Below, one piece after another: positions 52,094 to 60,496 of a DNA stretch of 64,000 nucleotides; the first letter of the stretch is position 1; the number at the start of each line of letters is the position of its first letter. A program made the position numbers and the translations under genes. This stretch comes from Psychrobacillus soli (GTDB taxonomy: Bacteria; Bacillota; Bacilli; Bacillales_A; Planococcaceae). The notes under the pieces are model-generated. The model worked only from the letters and a program-made list of their open reading frames with translations, was not told where the DNA came from and did not search any database. The stretch covers positions 1 to 64,000 of the forward strand of contig NZ_VDGG01000003.1 of NCBI RefSeq assembly GCF_006861775.1, in the 5' to 3' direction.

Positions 52094-52930
52094 ATGATAC
52101 CTATACACGAAAACTTGTCGGGTCGAGTAGCTGTTATTACTGGGGGAAGTGGAGTATTGTGCTCCCGAATGGCGGTAGAATTAGCGCGACATGGTGTGAA
52201 AGTAGCAATATTGAATCGGACAGAAGAAAAAGGGAAAGATGTAGCACAGGAGATTGTCGGAAGTGGTGGGGAAGCTATTGCTGTAGCGGCTGACGTTCTT
52301 GACCGAACTTCGTTAGAAGGCGCCCGTGATTTCATTCTAGAAAAGTTTGGTCGAGTGGATATTTTGGTTAACGGAGCTGGTGGAAACCATTCAAATGCAA
52401 TTACCTCAGTGGAAACGTATGAAAATGAAAATACGGAGAAGTCTTTCTTTGAGTTAGAAGAAAACGGATTTTCACAAGTGTTTGCAACAAACTTCACGGG
52501 TTCATTTTTGGCTAGCCAAGTGTTTGGGCGTGAATTGTTAAAACGTGATTCATCGGTCATTTTAAATGTTTCTTCCATGAGTGCGTACGCTCCAATGACG
52601 AAAGTTCCGGCGTACAGTGCGGCTAAAGCAGCTATTAATAATTTCACTATGTGGATGGCAGTTCATTTCGCAGAGACTGGCTTGCGTGTTAATGCAATTG
52701 CTCCAGGCTTCTTTTTGACAACCCAAAATCGAAATCTATTGTTGAATGAAGATGGAACGCGTACTCCAAGGTCTGAAAAAATAATAACAAGTACTCCGAT
52801 GAAAAGATTTGGAAAACCAGAAGATTTGTTGGGGACGATGCTCTGGTTAGTGGATGATACATACTCTGGATTTGTCACTGGTATCACGGTACCTGTTGAT
52901 GGCGGATTTATGGCGTATTCAGGTGTATAA
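52094..52930 (+). CDS. SDR-type D-mannonate oxidoreductase (fructuronate reductase)
   Basis: 278 residues, classical SDR: VITGGSGVLCSRMAVELARHG, VNGAGGNHSNAI, catalytic Ser in VSSMSAYAPM, YSAAKAAINNFT with the Tyr-Lys pair, and ITVPVDGGFMAYSGV at the end. The NGAGGNHSNA stretch and length match the SDR proteins that replace UxuB beside uxuA in Bacillales, reducing D-fructuronate to D-mannonate. AGGAGG lies 8 bases upstream. It overlaps the last gene by 1 bp. Confidence 0.85.
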   Translation: MIPIHENLSGRVAVITGGSGVLCSRMAVELARHGVKVAILNRTEEKGKDVAQEIVGSGGEAIAVAADVLDRTSLEGARDFILEKFGRVDILVNGAGGNHSNAITSVETYENENTEKSFFELEENGFSQVFATNFTGSFLASQVFGRELLKRDSSVILNVSSMSAYAPMTKVPAYSAAKAAINNFTMWMAVHFAETGLRVNAIAPGFFLTTQNRNLLLNEDGTRTPRSEKIITSTPMKRFGKPEDLLGTMLWLVDDTYSGFVTGITVPVDGGFMAYSGV

Positions 52931-53553
52931 TGCATAAATTACAGTTAGCACTAGATCGTATGACAATAGAAGATTGCATTAATTTAGCTGAACAAACAAA
53001 AGAGTCTATCAATTGGATTGAAATTGGCACAGGTGTGATTAAAGAATACGGTATGATCTCCGTTCGAGAAATGCGGGCTCGTTTTCCTGAAAAAATCATT
53101 GTTGCTGATATGAAAACATGTGATGCAGGGAAGCACGAAAGTACTCAGGCGTTCGAATCGGGTGCAAATGTTACAACTGTCATGGGCTTTTCTCCAAATG
53201 CGACGATCAGACAGTGTTTGGAAGTAGCATCTAATTACAACGGCGAAGTAATGGTAGATTTACTCGGTGTTGAGAATGCCGAACGTGTAAATGAGATATA
53301 TTCACTTGGAGCACGACTATTTTGTCTTCATGTTGGAAAAGATATGCAGCAAGAGGGAGAGTTAGCAACCTCGTTCCTGTTTCAACTAGTTGAAGGATTA
53401 GAAGATATTCGTATTGCAGTTGCAGGTGGTGTGAATATAGAGACTGCCCCTGGACTTCTGGAAGCTGGTGTTGATATCCTTATTGTTGGAAGTTTTATTA
53501 CAGGTAGTGAAAATCCTAGTGCGAGTGCTAAACAACTAGCAAATGTGGAGTAG
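52930..53553 (+). CDS. 3-hexulose-6-phosphate synthase / 3-keto-L-gulonate-6-phosphate decarboxylase family protein
   Basis: 207 residues, OMP-decarboxylase-like barrel: KLQLALDRMTIEDCI (first Asp), WIEIGTGVIKEYG, ADMKTCDAGKHES with the D-K--D catalytic triad, LLGVENAERV, LHVGKDMQQ, VAGGVNIETAPGLLEAGVDILIVGSFITG. HPS (HxlA) joins formaldehyde to ribulose-5-phosphate; the related UlaD/SgbH decarboxylates 3-keto-L-gulonate-6-phosphate. The DMKT pattern leans toward HPS, while the operon leans toward the decarboxylase. It is the last gene of the operon and is followed by a terminator. Confidence 0.78.
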   Translation: MHKLQLALDRMTIEDCINLAEQTKESINWIEIGTGVIKEYGMISVREMRARFPEKIIVADMKTCDAGKHESTQAFESGANVTTVMGFSPNATIRQCLEVASNYNGEVMVDLLGVENAERVNEIYSLGARLFCLHVGKDMQQEGELATSFLFQLVEGLEDIRIAVAGGVNIETAPGLLEAGVDILIVGSFITGSENPSASAKQLANVE

Positions 53554-53640
53554 CAGGTTTCTAACACGACTTTGTAACTCTTTCTAATCAATAAAAAAGT
53601 ATTTTTTGGAATTTATACTTGAAATAACTATATAAAACGA

Positions 53641-53686
53641 AAGGGAAGATACCATATTTTTAACAATGGTATCTTCCCTTCTGTTT
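53641..53686 (+). terminator. Terminator of the sugar-acid operon
   Basis: AAGGGAAGATACCAT (53641-53655) pairs with ATGGTATCTTCCCTT (53666-53680), followed by CTGTTTTAT. Confidence 0.9.
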
Positions 53687-53792
53687 TATAGCTTATTCCT
53701 TAATCTATTAATTTTACTTATAGTACTATTAATTTTTTGAAGTTTTCAATGTGTAGGGAAAAACGTATTATGAAATTAGTAATTCAGAAAAA

Positions 53793-54444
53793 TTAGTTAA
53801 GTGAAATGGATTTAAGAATATTTAAAGTTCCGTTTCTATTCATATAATCTTTTAAAAACCAATTCATGAATTCACCCTTGTACATAATTATTGGCTGTGT
53901 ATTTAAATCCTCGTAAGTCATAGTTTTAATCGGATAATGCAGAATTCTTTGATACTAGTACGTAAAACTGAATATCCATTAAAGCTTGTATATTGTCTTT
54001 TCATAAATAGCTATTAAGCTTATATCAATTTCTTGGTTAATAACAGATTCCCTTAAAGACAATGAACTCGCTTCAATATACTCAATTTCGAGTTGAGGGA
54101 ATTTTTTTTGAAAGGAAAGTAAAGCAGGAGTTAAAAAGTATAAATGTAATCCTGCAACCGTACCGATTATAAGCTTTCTATTCGATTGTTTTATTTCCAT
54201 AGATTTGTCTTTCATTTCATTAATAACCGCCATTATTTTCTGTGCTTGCTCTAAAAAAATGAGGCTTCTCCTGTAGGAACACCCCCATTTCGAGAGCAGG
54301 TAAATAATATTACTCCTATCTCTTTTTCTAATTTAGAAATAGATTGACTAAGTGCAAACTATGAAATAAAAAGTTCCTAAGCAGCTTTTGTTAATGAACG
54401 AAATTATTTGCATATAGAATATGTACTAATTGTTCCAACTGCAT
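53793..54444 (-). pseudogene. LysR family regulator pseudogene
   Basis: From ATG 54444 the minus strand reads MQLEQLVHILYANNFV, shifts frame, then LTKAA-stop-ELFIS-stop-FALSQSISKLEKEIGVILF (helix-turn-helix). A second frame shift near FFLEQAQKI follows, then an open effector-domain piece from IMAVINEMKDKS to YEKTIYKL. A stop at 53979 and more fragments (ALMDIQFYVLVSKNSALSD; KTMTYEDLNTQPIIMYKG) end at 53793. At least two nonsense codons and three or more frameshifts are present. It is a dead LysR gene, probably once controlling a neighbour now lost. Only the 85-codon open fragment could be mistaken for a gene. Confidence 0.85.
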
Positions 54445-54542
54445 CTATGGTTCCCCATTCTTTTATATAGACTAACTATTCTGATCATTATATTGAAGCG
54501 TATCATACTCATCGCTATTAATAGATTGATTTTTTATTATTT

Positions 54543-54576
54543 CAGGTGCCTGGTATTTCGGGTGCCTGGCACCCAC
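54543..54576. repeat. GGTGCCTGG repeat, copy 4 (partly duplicated)
   Basis: CAGGTGCCTGGTATTTC is followed at once by GGGTGCCTGGCACCCAC. A half unit and a full palindrome stand in tandem. Confidence 0.7.
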
Positions 54577-54602
54577 ACAAATCGGAAACTATTCTGATAA
54601 TT

Positions 54603-54647
54603 AAAAAGCTATTTCACAAAGGGAAGTCCATTGTGAAATAGCTTTTT
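54603..54647 (-). terminator. Terminator of the alpha/beta hydrolase gene
   Basis: AAAAAGCTATTTCACA pairs perfectly with TGTGAAATAGCTTTTT. On the minus strand it directly follows the hydrolase stop codon. Confidence 0.85.
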
Positions 54648-55456
54648 CATCCAATGAACTTTGCAACTTCCTCATTAAATTTATCCATCTCGCAATAAAA
54701 TAGTCCATGTCCACTGTATTCAAACGGTATCAAGATGGAACCTTTTATGCTTCGATGCATTAATTCGGCAAAATCGAAGGAGCATACTTTATCTTGTTTT
54801 CCATGCAAAATGGCCGTTGGAACGTTTATAAGTCGCAGATCATTCCGAAGATCTTCGTCTCGAAGGGAAACTAAACATTTTGCCGTAGCGTTGCCAGATG
54901 CAGCTAAGCCGAGGTCATGGAACCAATCGATAAAACTTTTTGTTAAGTAGCGTGCAAAGAAGATATCCCCAAAATCACTTAACATTTTAGGCCGATCTGT
55001 GTACGTTTCTTCTATTAATTTATCTACTTCCTCCACTGTTTTTCCGTATGGGAAATCTTGTCGTCTTGTGAAAACTGGGGCAGCAGCACCTATTAACGCT
55101 AGTTTTGACACTTTGTATCCACTATATCTAGCCATATATCGAATGGAAATAGCTCCTCCCATCGAATGCCCAGCGAGGGTTATATCTTCTAGACCAAGTG
55201 TATCAATAATGATGCGGATATCGTCCGCCAACCGATCATAATTGTATCCACTCCACGGTTTACTCGATTTTCCGAAGCCACGAATATCGATTCCAATGCA
55301 ACGGTAGCCCATCGCTGGGAGATGATTGAATTGATACTCAAACATTCGATGATTCGCAGGCCAACCGTGGATAAATAAAATAGTTTTATTCGAAGTTGAG
55401 TTAATATCCTCCACAAAAATATTAACTCCTTTTTCCACTTTCACGTAATACCCCAT
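54647..55456 (-). CDS. Alpha/beta hydrolase
   Basis: 269 residues. Oxyanion region ILFIHGWPANHRMFE, GIDIRGFGKSSKPWSGYNYDRLADD, nucleophile elbow AGHSMGGAIS (Ser about 102), acid in HGKQDKVCS (Asp), and terminal catalytic His in YSGHGLFYCE. The triad is complete and no signal peptide is seen, so it is cytoplasmic. The family contains haloperoxidase-like esterases and C-C hydrolases. The substrate is unknown. TTGGAGGAATATGA precedes ATG 55456. It is monocistronic. Confidence 0.9.
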   Translation of the reverse strand: MGYYVKVEKGVNIFVEDINSTSNKTILFIHGWPANHRMFEYQFNHLPAMGYRCIGIDIRGFGKSSKPWSGYNYDRLADDIRIIIDTLGLEDITLAGHSMGGAISIRYMARYSGYKVSKLALIGAAAPVFTRRQDFPYGKTVEEVDKLIEETYTDRPKMLSDFGDIFFARYLTKSFIDWFHDLGLAASGNATAKCLVSLRDEDLRNDLRLINVPTAILHGKQDKVCSFDFAELMHRSIKGSILIPFEYSGHGLFYCEMDKFNEEVAKFIG

Positions 55457-55540
55457 TCATATTCCTCCAATGAACAGCTTTTTACCGACTTTACTAATGT
55501 ATGAGCAATGAAATAGAGATATTCAATGATTGTTACAGAA

Positions 55541-55569
55541 TTGTTACTGGTGCCAGGCACCAGTAACAA
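55541..55569. repeat. GGTGCCAGGCACC repeat, copy 5
   Basis: TTGTTACTGGTGCC/AGGCACCAGTAACAA is a perfect palindrome. Only the left side retains the outer TGTTACAGAA arm. Confidence 0.8.
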
Positions 55570-55692
55570 AATAGAAATATTTAATTCTGGAACAACAAAA
55601 TTTTCTAGGGATGTTTGAGGGTGGTTAAATTTGTCTATGCTTTTGCGGAGTAGGTAATTTTTGAAATCATTATTTTTAAGGAGACTATGAGT

Positions 55693-56442
55693 ATGGCAGA
55701 AGAAAAGAAAAATCTTTCCACGAGAAGAGACTTTTTAAAAACATCAGGGGTTGCTGCTGGAGCTTTAATCGGTGGGGGGCTAATTGGCGGATTGGTTGGT
55801 TATAACGTCAATGGTACTAGTCCAACTACCGCACCAAAAGGGACGAGCCCGAGTGATCATACGCAACATGCGAATGCTGGTTTTCAGTTTTTCAAAAATA
55901 ATCGAGATTTTGAGGTGCTTTCCAACGCGACGGAGCGAATTTTTCCTAAAGATGATTTAGGGCCAGGTGCAATTGAGTTAGGAGTTCCTTATTTTATTGA
56001 TCGTCAATTAGCAGGGCAGTATGGAAGCAACTCGAGGGAGTATATGCATGGACCATTTGCGGTGGGTGCTCCAACGCAAGGGTATCAGAGTCGTTTGACA
56101 CGCGCTGAAGTTTTTAAGCAGGGAATTGAGAAATTAGAAGAAGAGGCTAATAAAAGATATGAAAGTGGATTTTCAAGTCTTGAGCCGGAGCAAATGGATG
56201 AAATATTAACTGCTTTTTCGAAAGATGAAGTGAAAATGTCTGGAACGACCGCCGCTTTTTTCTTTAAAATGCTTCGAGCTGCAACTTTAGAAGGTGCATA
56301 CTCAGATCCGATGTATAGTGGAAACAATAATATGGATGGCTGGAGAATGAAAGAGTTCCCTGGACACCAAATGTCCTACATTAGCGTAATTGAAAGTGAC
56401 AAATTCCAAAAAATTGAGCCGAAATCGCTTGGCAGTATGTGA
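55693..56442 (+). CDS. Gluconate 2-dehydrogenase subunit 3 family protein (Tat-exported)
   Basis: About 249 residues. Tat signal STRRDFLKTSGVAAGALIGG (twin Arg near residue 12) is followed by a small helical protein. DFEVLSNATERIFPKDDLGPGAIELGVPYFIDRQLAGQYG and FSKDEVKMSGTTAAFFFKMLRAATLEGAYSDPMYSGN are characteristic of GADH subunit 3. It assists or carries the exported flavoprotein encoded 21 bp downstream, which has no signal of its own. ATG 55693 is chosen (AAGGAG 9 bases upstream); ATG 55687 is possible. Confidence 0.9.
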   Translation: MAEEKKNLSTRRDFLKTSGVAAGALIGGGLIGGLVGYNVNGTSPTTAPKGTSPSDHTQHANAGFQFFKNNRDFEVLSNATERIFPKDDLGPGAIELGVPYFIDRQLAGQYGSNSREYMHGPFAVGAPTQGYQSRLTRAEVFKQGIEKLEEEANKRYESGFSSLEPEQMDEILTAFSKDEVKMSGTTAAFFFKMLRAATLEGAYSDPMYSGNNNMDGWRMKEFPGHQMSYISVIESDKFQKIEPKSLGSM

Positions 56443-56463
56443 GAATAGAGAGGGGTATTACTA

Positions 56464-58176
56464 ATGGCTACTACATTACCGAAAGTGGACGCTGTTGTTG
56501 TTGGGTTAGGATGGACGGGTGGTATAATGGCTGCTGAATTAGCGAAAGCAGGGCTAAAGGTTGTTGGTTTGGAAAGAGGAGAAGCCCGAAATACGGAGGA
56601 TTATTTGAAAGTCCATGACGAATATCGATATGCGGTTCGATATGAGTTAATGCAAAACCTTTCGAAAGAGACCATTACTATTCGAAATCACCGTAAAATG
56701 CCTGCGTTGCCAATGCGCCAATTAGGTTCTTTCTTACTAGGAAACGGATTAGGAGGATCAGGTACGCATTGGAACGGGCATTCCTGGATATTTTTACCGT
56801 ATGATTTTAAAATTAAAACCATGACGGATGAAAAATATGGACCCAATAAATTATCGAAGGATTATTTGCTGCAAGATTGGGGAGTTACTTACGAGGAGTT
56901 AGAACCATATTTTTATAAATATGAACAAACGCTTGGAATTTCTGGTGAAGATACGAATCCTTTTTGGGGAAAACGAACAAATCCATTCCCAACGCCACCG
57001 ATGAAAAAGACGCCGATATTAAAGAAATTTGAAAGCGCTACTCAAAAGTTGGGTTATCATCCGTTTATGTTGCCTTCTGCCAATTTGTCTGAACCTTATA
57101 CAAATCCGGATGGAGCGGCGATAAATAGTTGTCAATATTGTGGTTTCTGTGAGCGTTTCGGCTGCGAATATGGTGCAAAGAGCTCGCCTGAAATCACCGT
57201 AATACCGACTGCTGAGAAGACGAATAACTTTGAAATGCGATTCCGAGCAAATGTCGTTGAAGTGATTAAAAATGGGAATAAAGTATCTGGTGTTAAATAC
57301 TTAGATACACTTTCTGGTGAAGAATTTATCCAGGAAGCAGAAGTAGTTGTTCTAGCAAGTTATGTCATGAATAATGCAAAACTGCTAATGGTATCTAATA
57401 TTGGTGAACAATATAATCCAGATACCGGAAAGGGAACGCTTGGAAAAAACTATTGCTATCAAATTCTACCTGGTGTTAACGGTTATTTTGATGAGCAGAT
57501 GAATACGTTTATGGGTGCGGGGGCACTTGGTATGACGATTGATGATTTTAATGGGGATAGTTTCGATCATAGCGACTTAGATTTTATTCATGGGGCAAGT
57601 CTTTCTATTACACAAACTGGTGTGAGACCGATTGAAACAAATCCAATTCAGCGTGATACGCCTACATGGGGGGCAGAATTTAAGAAGAATTCTATTTACA
57701 ACTATACTCGTACCTTGGGGATTGGTGGGCAAGGTGCCTCAATGCCACATAAAGAAAATTTCCTTTCACTGGATAGTAAATATAAAGATGCATACGGTTT
57801 ACCGCTTCTTCAAATGACGTATAATTTTACAGACCAAGATAAAGCATTGCATAAATATTTAACGGAGATATCGGCAAATATTATGAAGGAAATGGGCGCA
57901 AAAACGGTCGAAGGTAAAAATCCTATTACCGATTATGACATTGTCGGTTATCAGACGACGCATAATACGGGTGGTACGATTATGGGGGCAAGCCCTGATA
58001 ATAGCGTTGTGAATACTTACTTACAACATTGGGATGCGGAGAATTTGTTTGTCGTTGGTGCAGGGAATTTTCCGCATAATGGTGGATATAATCCGACCGG
58101 AACAGTTGGGGCGCTGGCTTATAAAAGTGCGGAAGGTATTATTAAATACAGTAAAACAGGTGGTTCACTCGTTTAA
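56464..58176 (+). CDS. GMC oxidoreductase, gluconate/sorbitol dehydrogenase flavoprotein subunit-like
   Basis: 570 residues. N-terminal FAD motif VVVGLGWTGGIMAAELAKAGLKVV, then LLGNGLGGSGTHWNGHSW and a Cys-rich SCQYCGFCERFGCEYGAKSSPE segment typical of the GADH large subunit. The C-terminal GMC motifs are YQTTHNTGGTIMG (catalytic His) and VVGAGNFPHNGGYNPTGTVGALAYKSAEGI. It should oxidise a sugar or sugar acid at the outer face of the membrane, exported by hitchhiking on the Tat signal of subunit 3. The cytochrome c subunit that normally takes the electrons is not encoded here. Confidence 0.9.
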   Translation: MATTLPKVDAVVVGLGWTGGIMAAELAKAGLKVVGLERGEARNTEDYLKVHDEYRYAVRYELMQNLSKETITIRNHRKMPALPMRQLGSFLLGNGLGGSGTHWNGHSWIFLPYDFKIKTMTDEKYGPNKLSKDYLLQDWGVTYEELEPYFYKYEQTLGISGEDTNPFWGKRTNPFPTPPMKKTPILKKFESATQKLGYHPFMLPSANLSEPYTNPDGAAINSCQYCGFCERFGCEYGAKSSPEITVIPTAEKTNNFEMRFRANVVEVIKNGNKVSGVKYLDTLSGEEFIQEAEVVVLASYVMNNAKLLMVSNIGEQYNPDTGKGTLGKNYCYQILPGVNGYFDEQMNTFMGAGALGMTIDDFNGDSFDHSDLDFIHGASLSITQTGVRPIETNPIQRDTPTWGAEFKKNSIYNYTRTLGIGGQGASMPHKENFLSLDSKYKDAYGLPLLQMTYNFTDQDKALHKYLTEISANIMKEMGAKTVEGKNPITDYDIVGYQTTHNTGGTIMGASPDNSVVNTYLQHWDAENLFVVGAGNFPHNGGYNPTGTVGALAYKSAEGIIKYSKTGGSLV

Positions 58177-58186
58177 TTGACTTAGC

Positions 58187-58345
58187 AGAAGTCCCCCGCT
58201 TCTATAAGTGGCGGGGTGACTGTTAAAATGCCTATAGGGTCCAAACTCCCTGCTCCTGTTGCGGTTACTTGTCGTAAAGGAACGTCAGTGGAATAGCATT
58301 TTTACATTAAACCGTGTATTAGACGAAAAGCGTAATGAAGCAGAA
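58187..58345 (+). mobile_element. Possible IS200/IS605-type right-end remnant
   Basis: A hairpin AGTCCCCCGC...GGCGGGGTGACT (about 58190-58222) with a CTTCTATAAGTGG loop is followed by a frame SKLPAPVAVTCRKGTSVE ending at TAG near 58296. It resembles the hairpin and 3' tail seen at right ends of TnpB-carrying IS elements. No transposase or TnpB gene is present, so at most this is a scar. The identification is from memory of the pattern and is weak. Confidence 0.3.
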
Positions 58346-58357
58346 TAAGTAAAGATG

Positions 58358-58406
58358 AAAAGCCAAGAATATGGGTGCAAAAATCCATCTAGTATTTGGC
58401 TTTTTT
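58358..58406 (+). terminator. Terminator-like hairpin before repeat copy 6
   Basis: AAAAGCCAA (58358-58366) pairs with TTGGCTTTT with additional inner pairing (AATA/TATT), followed by TTTTTT. Confidence 0.75.
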
Positions 58407-58407
58407 G

Positions 58408-58456
58408 TGTTACAGAATTGTTACTGGTGCCAGGCACCAGTAACAATTCTGTAACA
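58408..58456. repeat. GGTGCCAGGCACC repeat, copy 6 (most complete)
   Basis: TGTTACAGAATTGTTACTGG-TGCC and its exact complement make a 24-bp perfect stem with no loop. This is the best-preserved copy in the window. Confidence 0.9.
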
Positions 58457-58541
58457 ATAATAATTTGGAGTGTGGATGTAATGCTTGTACTTGAACGAGG
58501 GTTTTGGAGTATGATGGAGGAAAGGGGTTGGAGGGATTTGT

Positions 58542-59243
58542 TTGAAGCCAGTTATTGGTGTTTCGTCAGATTTGAAGGAAAAGGTTCTTTCGGTATCTAC
58601 CGATAATATTCATGCGGTTGCTAGGTTTGGTGGGGTTCCCATTGTGCTGCCTAATTTGCAGGAGGATGGGATCGATTTGATTGTAGAGATGATAGATGGG
58701 CTTCTTTTGACTGGCGGAGGAGATATTGATCCGACTTTGTTTGGGGAGGAACCGCATCAGCGTTTGGGAAGTATTGTTCCAGAGCGAGATGCGTTTGAAA
58801 TACAACTTGTTCAAAAAATGTTGGAAAAGAATAAGCCGATTTTAGGAATTTGTCGTGGTGCACAAATTTTAAGTATTGCTGCAGGTGGAGACATGTATCA
58901 GGATATTTATACTCAATCAACGGAGCAACTTTTGCAACACGATCAACAAGCGCCAAATTGGCATGCATCACATTTTGTGCAGGTAACAAATTTATCCATT
59001 TTGAGTAGTATTATTGGGGTGGAAAAGTTTAAAGTGAATAGTTTTCATCACCAAGCGGTCCGCAATATTCCAAATGGATTTATCGTGAGTGGAATAGCGA
59101 GTGACGGTATTATAGAAGCTTTTGAAAGTGAAAATCATTCGTTTGTTATGGGGATACAATGGCATCCGGAGAGCTTATTGTTGAAAGATGATTTCGTTTC
59201 CGCGGCAATTTTTAGTTGTTTTATAAATGCTTGTTCAAATTGA
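58542..59243 (+). CDS. Class I glutamine amidotransferase-like gamma-glutamyl hydrolase (peptidase C26, PuuD-like)
   Basis: 233 residues from a TTG start; GGAGGG lies 6 bases upstream. Motifs are PVIGVSSD, LLLTGGGDIDPTLFGEEPH, RDAFEIQLVQKML, nucleophile Cys in ILGICRGAQILSIAAGG, VNSFHHQAV and the His-Glu pair in MGIQWHPESL. Such enzymes cleave gamma-glutamyl bonds, for example gamma-glutamyl-GABA in putrescine breakdown. No other putrescine genes are adjacent, so the substrate is open. Confidence 0.88.
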   Translation: MKPVIGVSSDLKEKVLSVSTDNIHAVARFGGVPIVLPNLQEDGIDLIVEMIDGLLLTGGGDIDPTLFGEEPHQRLGSIVPERDAFEIQLVQKMLEKNKPILGICRGAQILSIAAGGDMYQDIYTQSTEQLLQHDQQAPNWHASHFVQVTNLSILSSIIGVEKFKVNSFHHQAVRNIPNGFIVSGIASDGIIEAFESENHSFVMGIQWHPESLLLKDDFVSAAIFSCFINACSN

Positions 59244-59262
59244 ATTTATTGAATAAATATAG

Positions 59263-59291
59263 AAAACGACTGCTTACGAGTAGTCGTTTTT
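59263..59291 (+). terminator. Terminator of the amidotransferase gene
   Basis: AAAACGACT pairs with AGTCGTTTT (59263-59291), followed by T's. Confidence 0.85.
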
Positions 59292-59454
59292 GTTATGAGC
59301 GGCTTTAGTCTTGTTTTCAAAGGTACATTAACAATAGAGATAGCTTTTATTAGTTTAATGTAACCGATTATTTGTGAGAAATACATGTTTTATTTTTTCA
59401 TGAAATGAGGCCAGAAGGGCAAGCTACACTGTATAGAAAAAGGAGGTATTTTGT

Positions 59455-60450
59455 TTGATTAGCTGGATTAAACTGACGTTTTCTACATGTGTTTTTGTCT
59501 TTCTTCTTTCCACGACTGTTTCTGCAGCTGAAGAACCATCGAGGGAGCAAATTTTAGAAAAGCGAATGGAATACTATATAAAATATTCGAGCGATGTTTT
59601 ACCTTGGTATTATTTGGCTGCAATTGATCAGTTTGAACGCAATATCCAAGAGGTTAGGAACGATATTCCAAAGCGAGAGGGTGCCGTAGCTATTCAATTT
59701 TCCGACGATTATTGGACAGGTGTACTGAATCCTTTACTAGATGATACCAACTTAAATTCGATTGCTTTTTTTAATGGCCGAGGATTAGATGGCAATCAAG
59801 ACGGCATCGCTGACCGGAAAAATGATGATGATGTGATGTTTACTTTAACCGAATATTTAATGCAGTTTGGGGTTATGGAAAAAGGTTTTGAAAAGGCGTT
59901 AAAGAAATATTATCAACGCGACGAAACCGTAAAACAAATTATGACGAACGCAGAAATTTACAAGGAATTTGAAACGTTAAATTTAGATGCACGCGCCTTT
60001 CCACTTGCGATCAATCACAATTATAGTTATCGCAGTACGTGGGGTGACTCAAGAGGCTGGGGTGGCAGACGAATGCATGAAGGTACCGACTTGTTTGCAT
60101 CTTATAGCGTCCCAGTGAAGTCCACTACTTTTGGTAAAGTGGAAGTGATGGGCTGGAATGACTACGGTGGTTGGCGCATCGGTATTAGGGACGTGAATAA
60201 CACATATCATTATTATGCCCACTTATCCGGATATACGAAAGATTTAAAAGAAGGAGATATACTCGAGCCTGGAACAATAATTGGGTATGTAGGTAGTTCG
60301 GGTTATGGAAAAGAAGGTACATCCGGAAAATTTCCACCACACTTGCATTATGGCATGTACAAATACAATGGTCGAGTTGAATGGGCATACGATCCATTTC
60401 CTTCTTTAAAGAGATGGGAACGAGAAGAACAAAGTAAGAAAAATAAGTGA
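59455..60450 (+). CDS. Secreted M23-family metallopeptidase
   Basis: 331 residues from TTG 59455 with AAGGAGG 9-10 bases upstream. Signal peptide (LTFSTCVFVFLLSTTVSA). A helical N-terminal part (about 25-195) containing YLAAIDQFERNIQE is followed by the M23 lysostaphin-type domain (about 200-320): RMHEGTDLFASYSVPVKS with zinc His and Asp, YHYYAHLSG, GSSGYGKEG and PPHLHYGMY with the last zinc His. It should cut peptidoglycan cross-bridges or stems outside the membrane. The N-terminal region resembles sporulation SpoIIQ/YtrG-like exported proteins only loosely. Confidence 0.88.
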   Translation: MISWIKLTFSTCVFVFLLSTTVSAAEEPSREQILEKRMEYYIKYSSDVLPWYYLAAIDQFERNIQEVRNDIPKREGAVAIQFSDDYWTGVLNPLLDDTNLNSIAFFNGRGLDGNQDGIADRKNDDDVMFTLTEYLMQFGVMEKGFEKALKKYYQRDETVKQIMTNAEIYKEFETLNLDARAFPLAINHNYSYRSTWGDSRGWGGRRMHEGTDLFASYSVPVKSTTFGKVEVMGWNDYGGWRIGIRDVNNTYHYYAHLSGYTKDLKEGDILEPGTIIGYVGSSGYGKEGTSGKFPPHLHYGMYKYNGRVEWAYDPFPSLKRWEREEQSKKNK

Positions 60451-60486
60451 AAAAACTCCAGCAGCTCCCAAGTTGCTGGAGTTTTT
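60451..60486 (+). terminator. Terminator of the M23 peptidase gene
   Basis: AAAAACTCCAGCA (60451-60463) pairs with TGCTGGAGTTTTT. Confidence 0.9.
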
Positions 60487-60496
60487 GTCGTGATAA

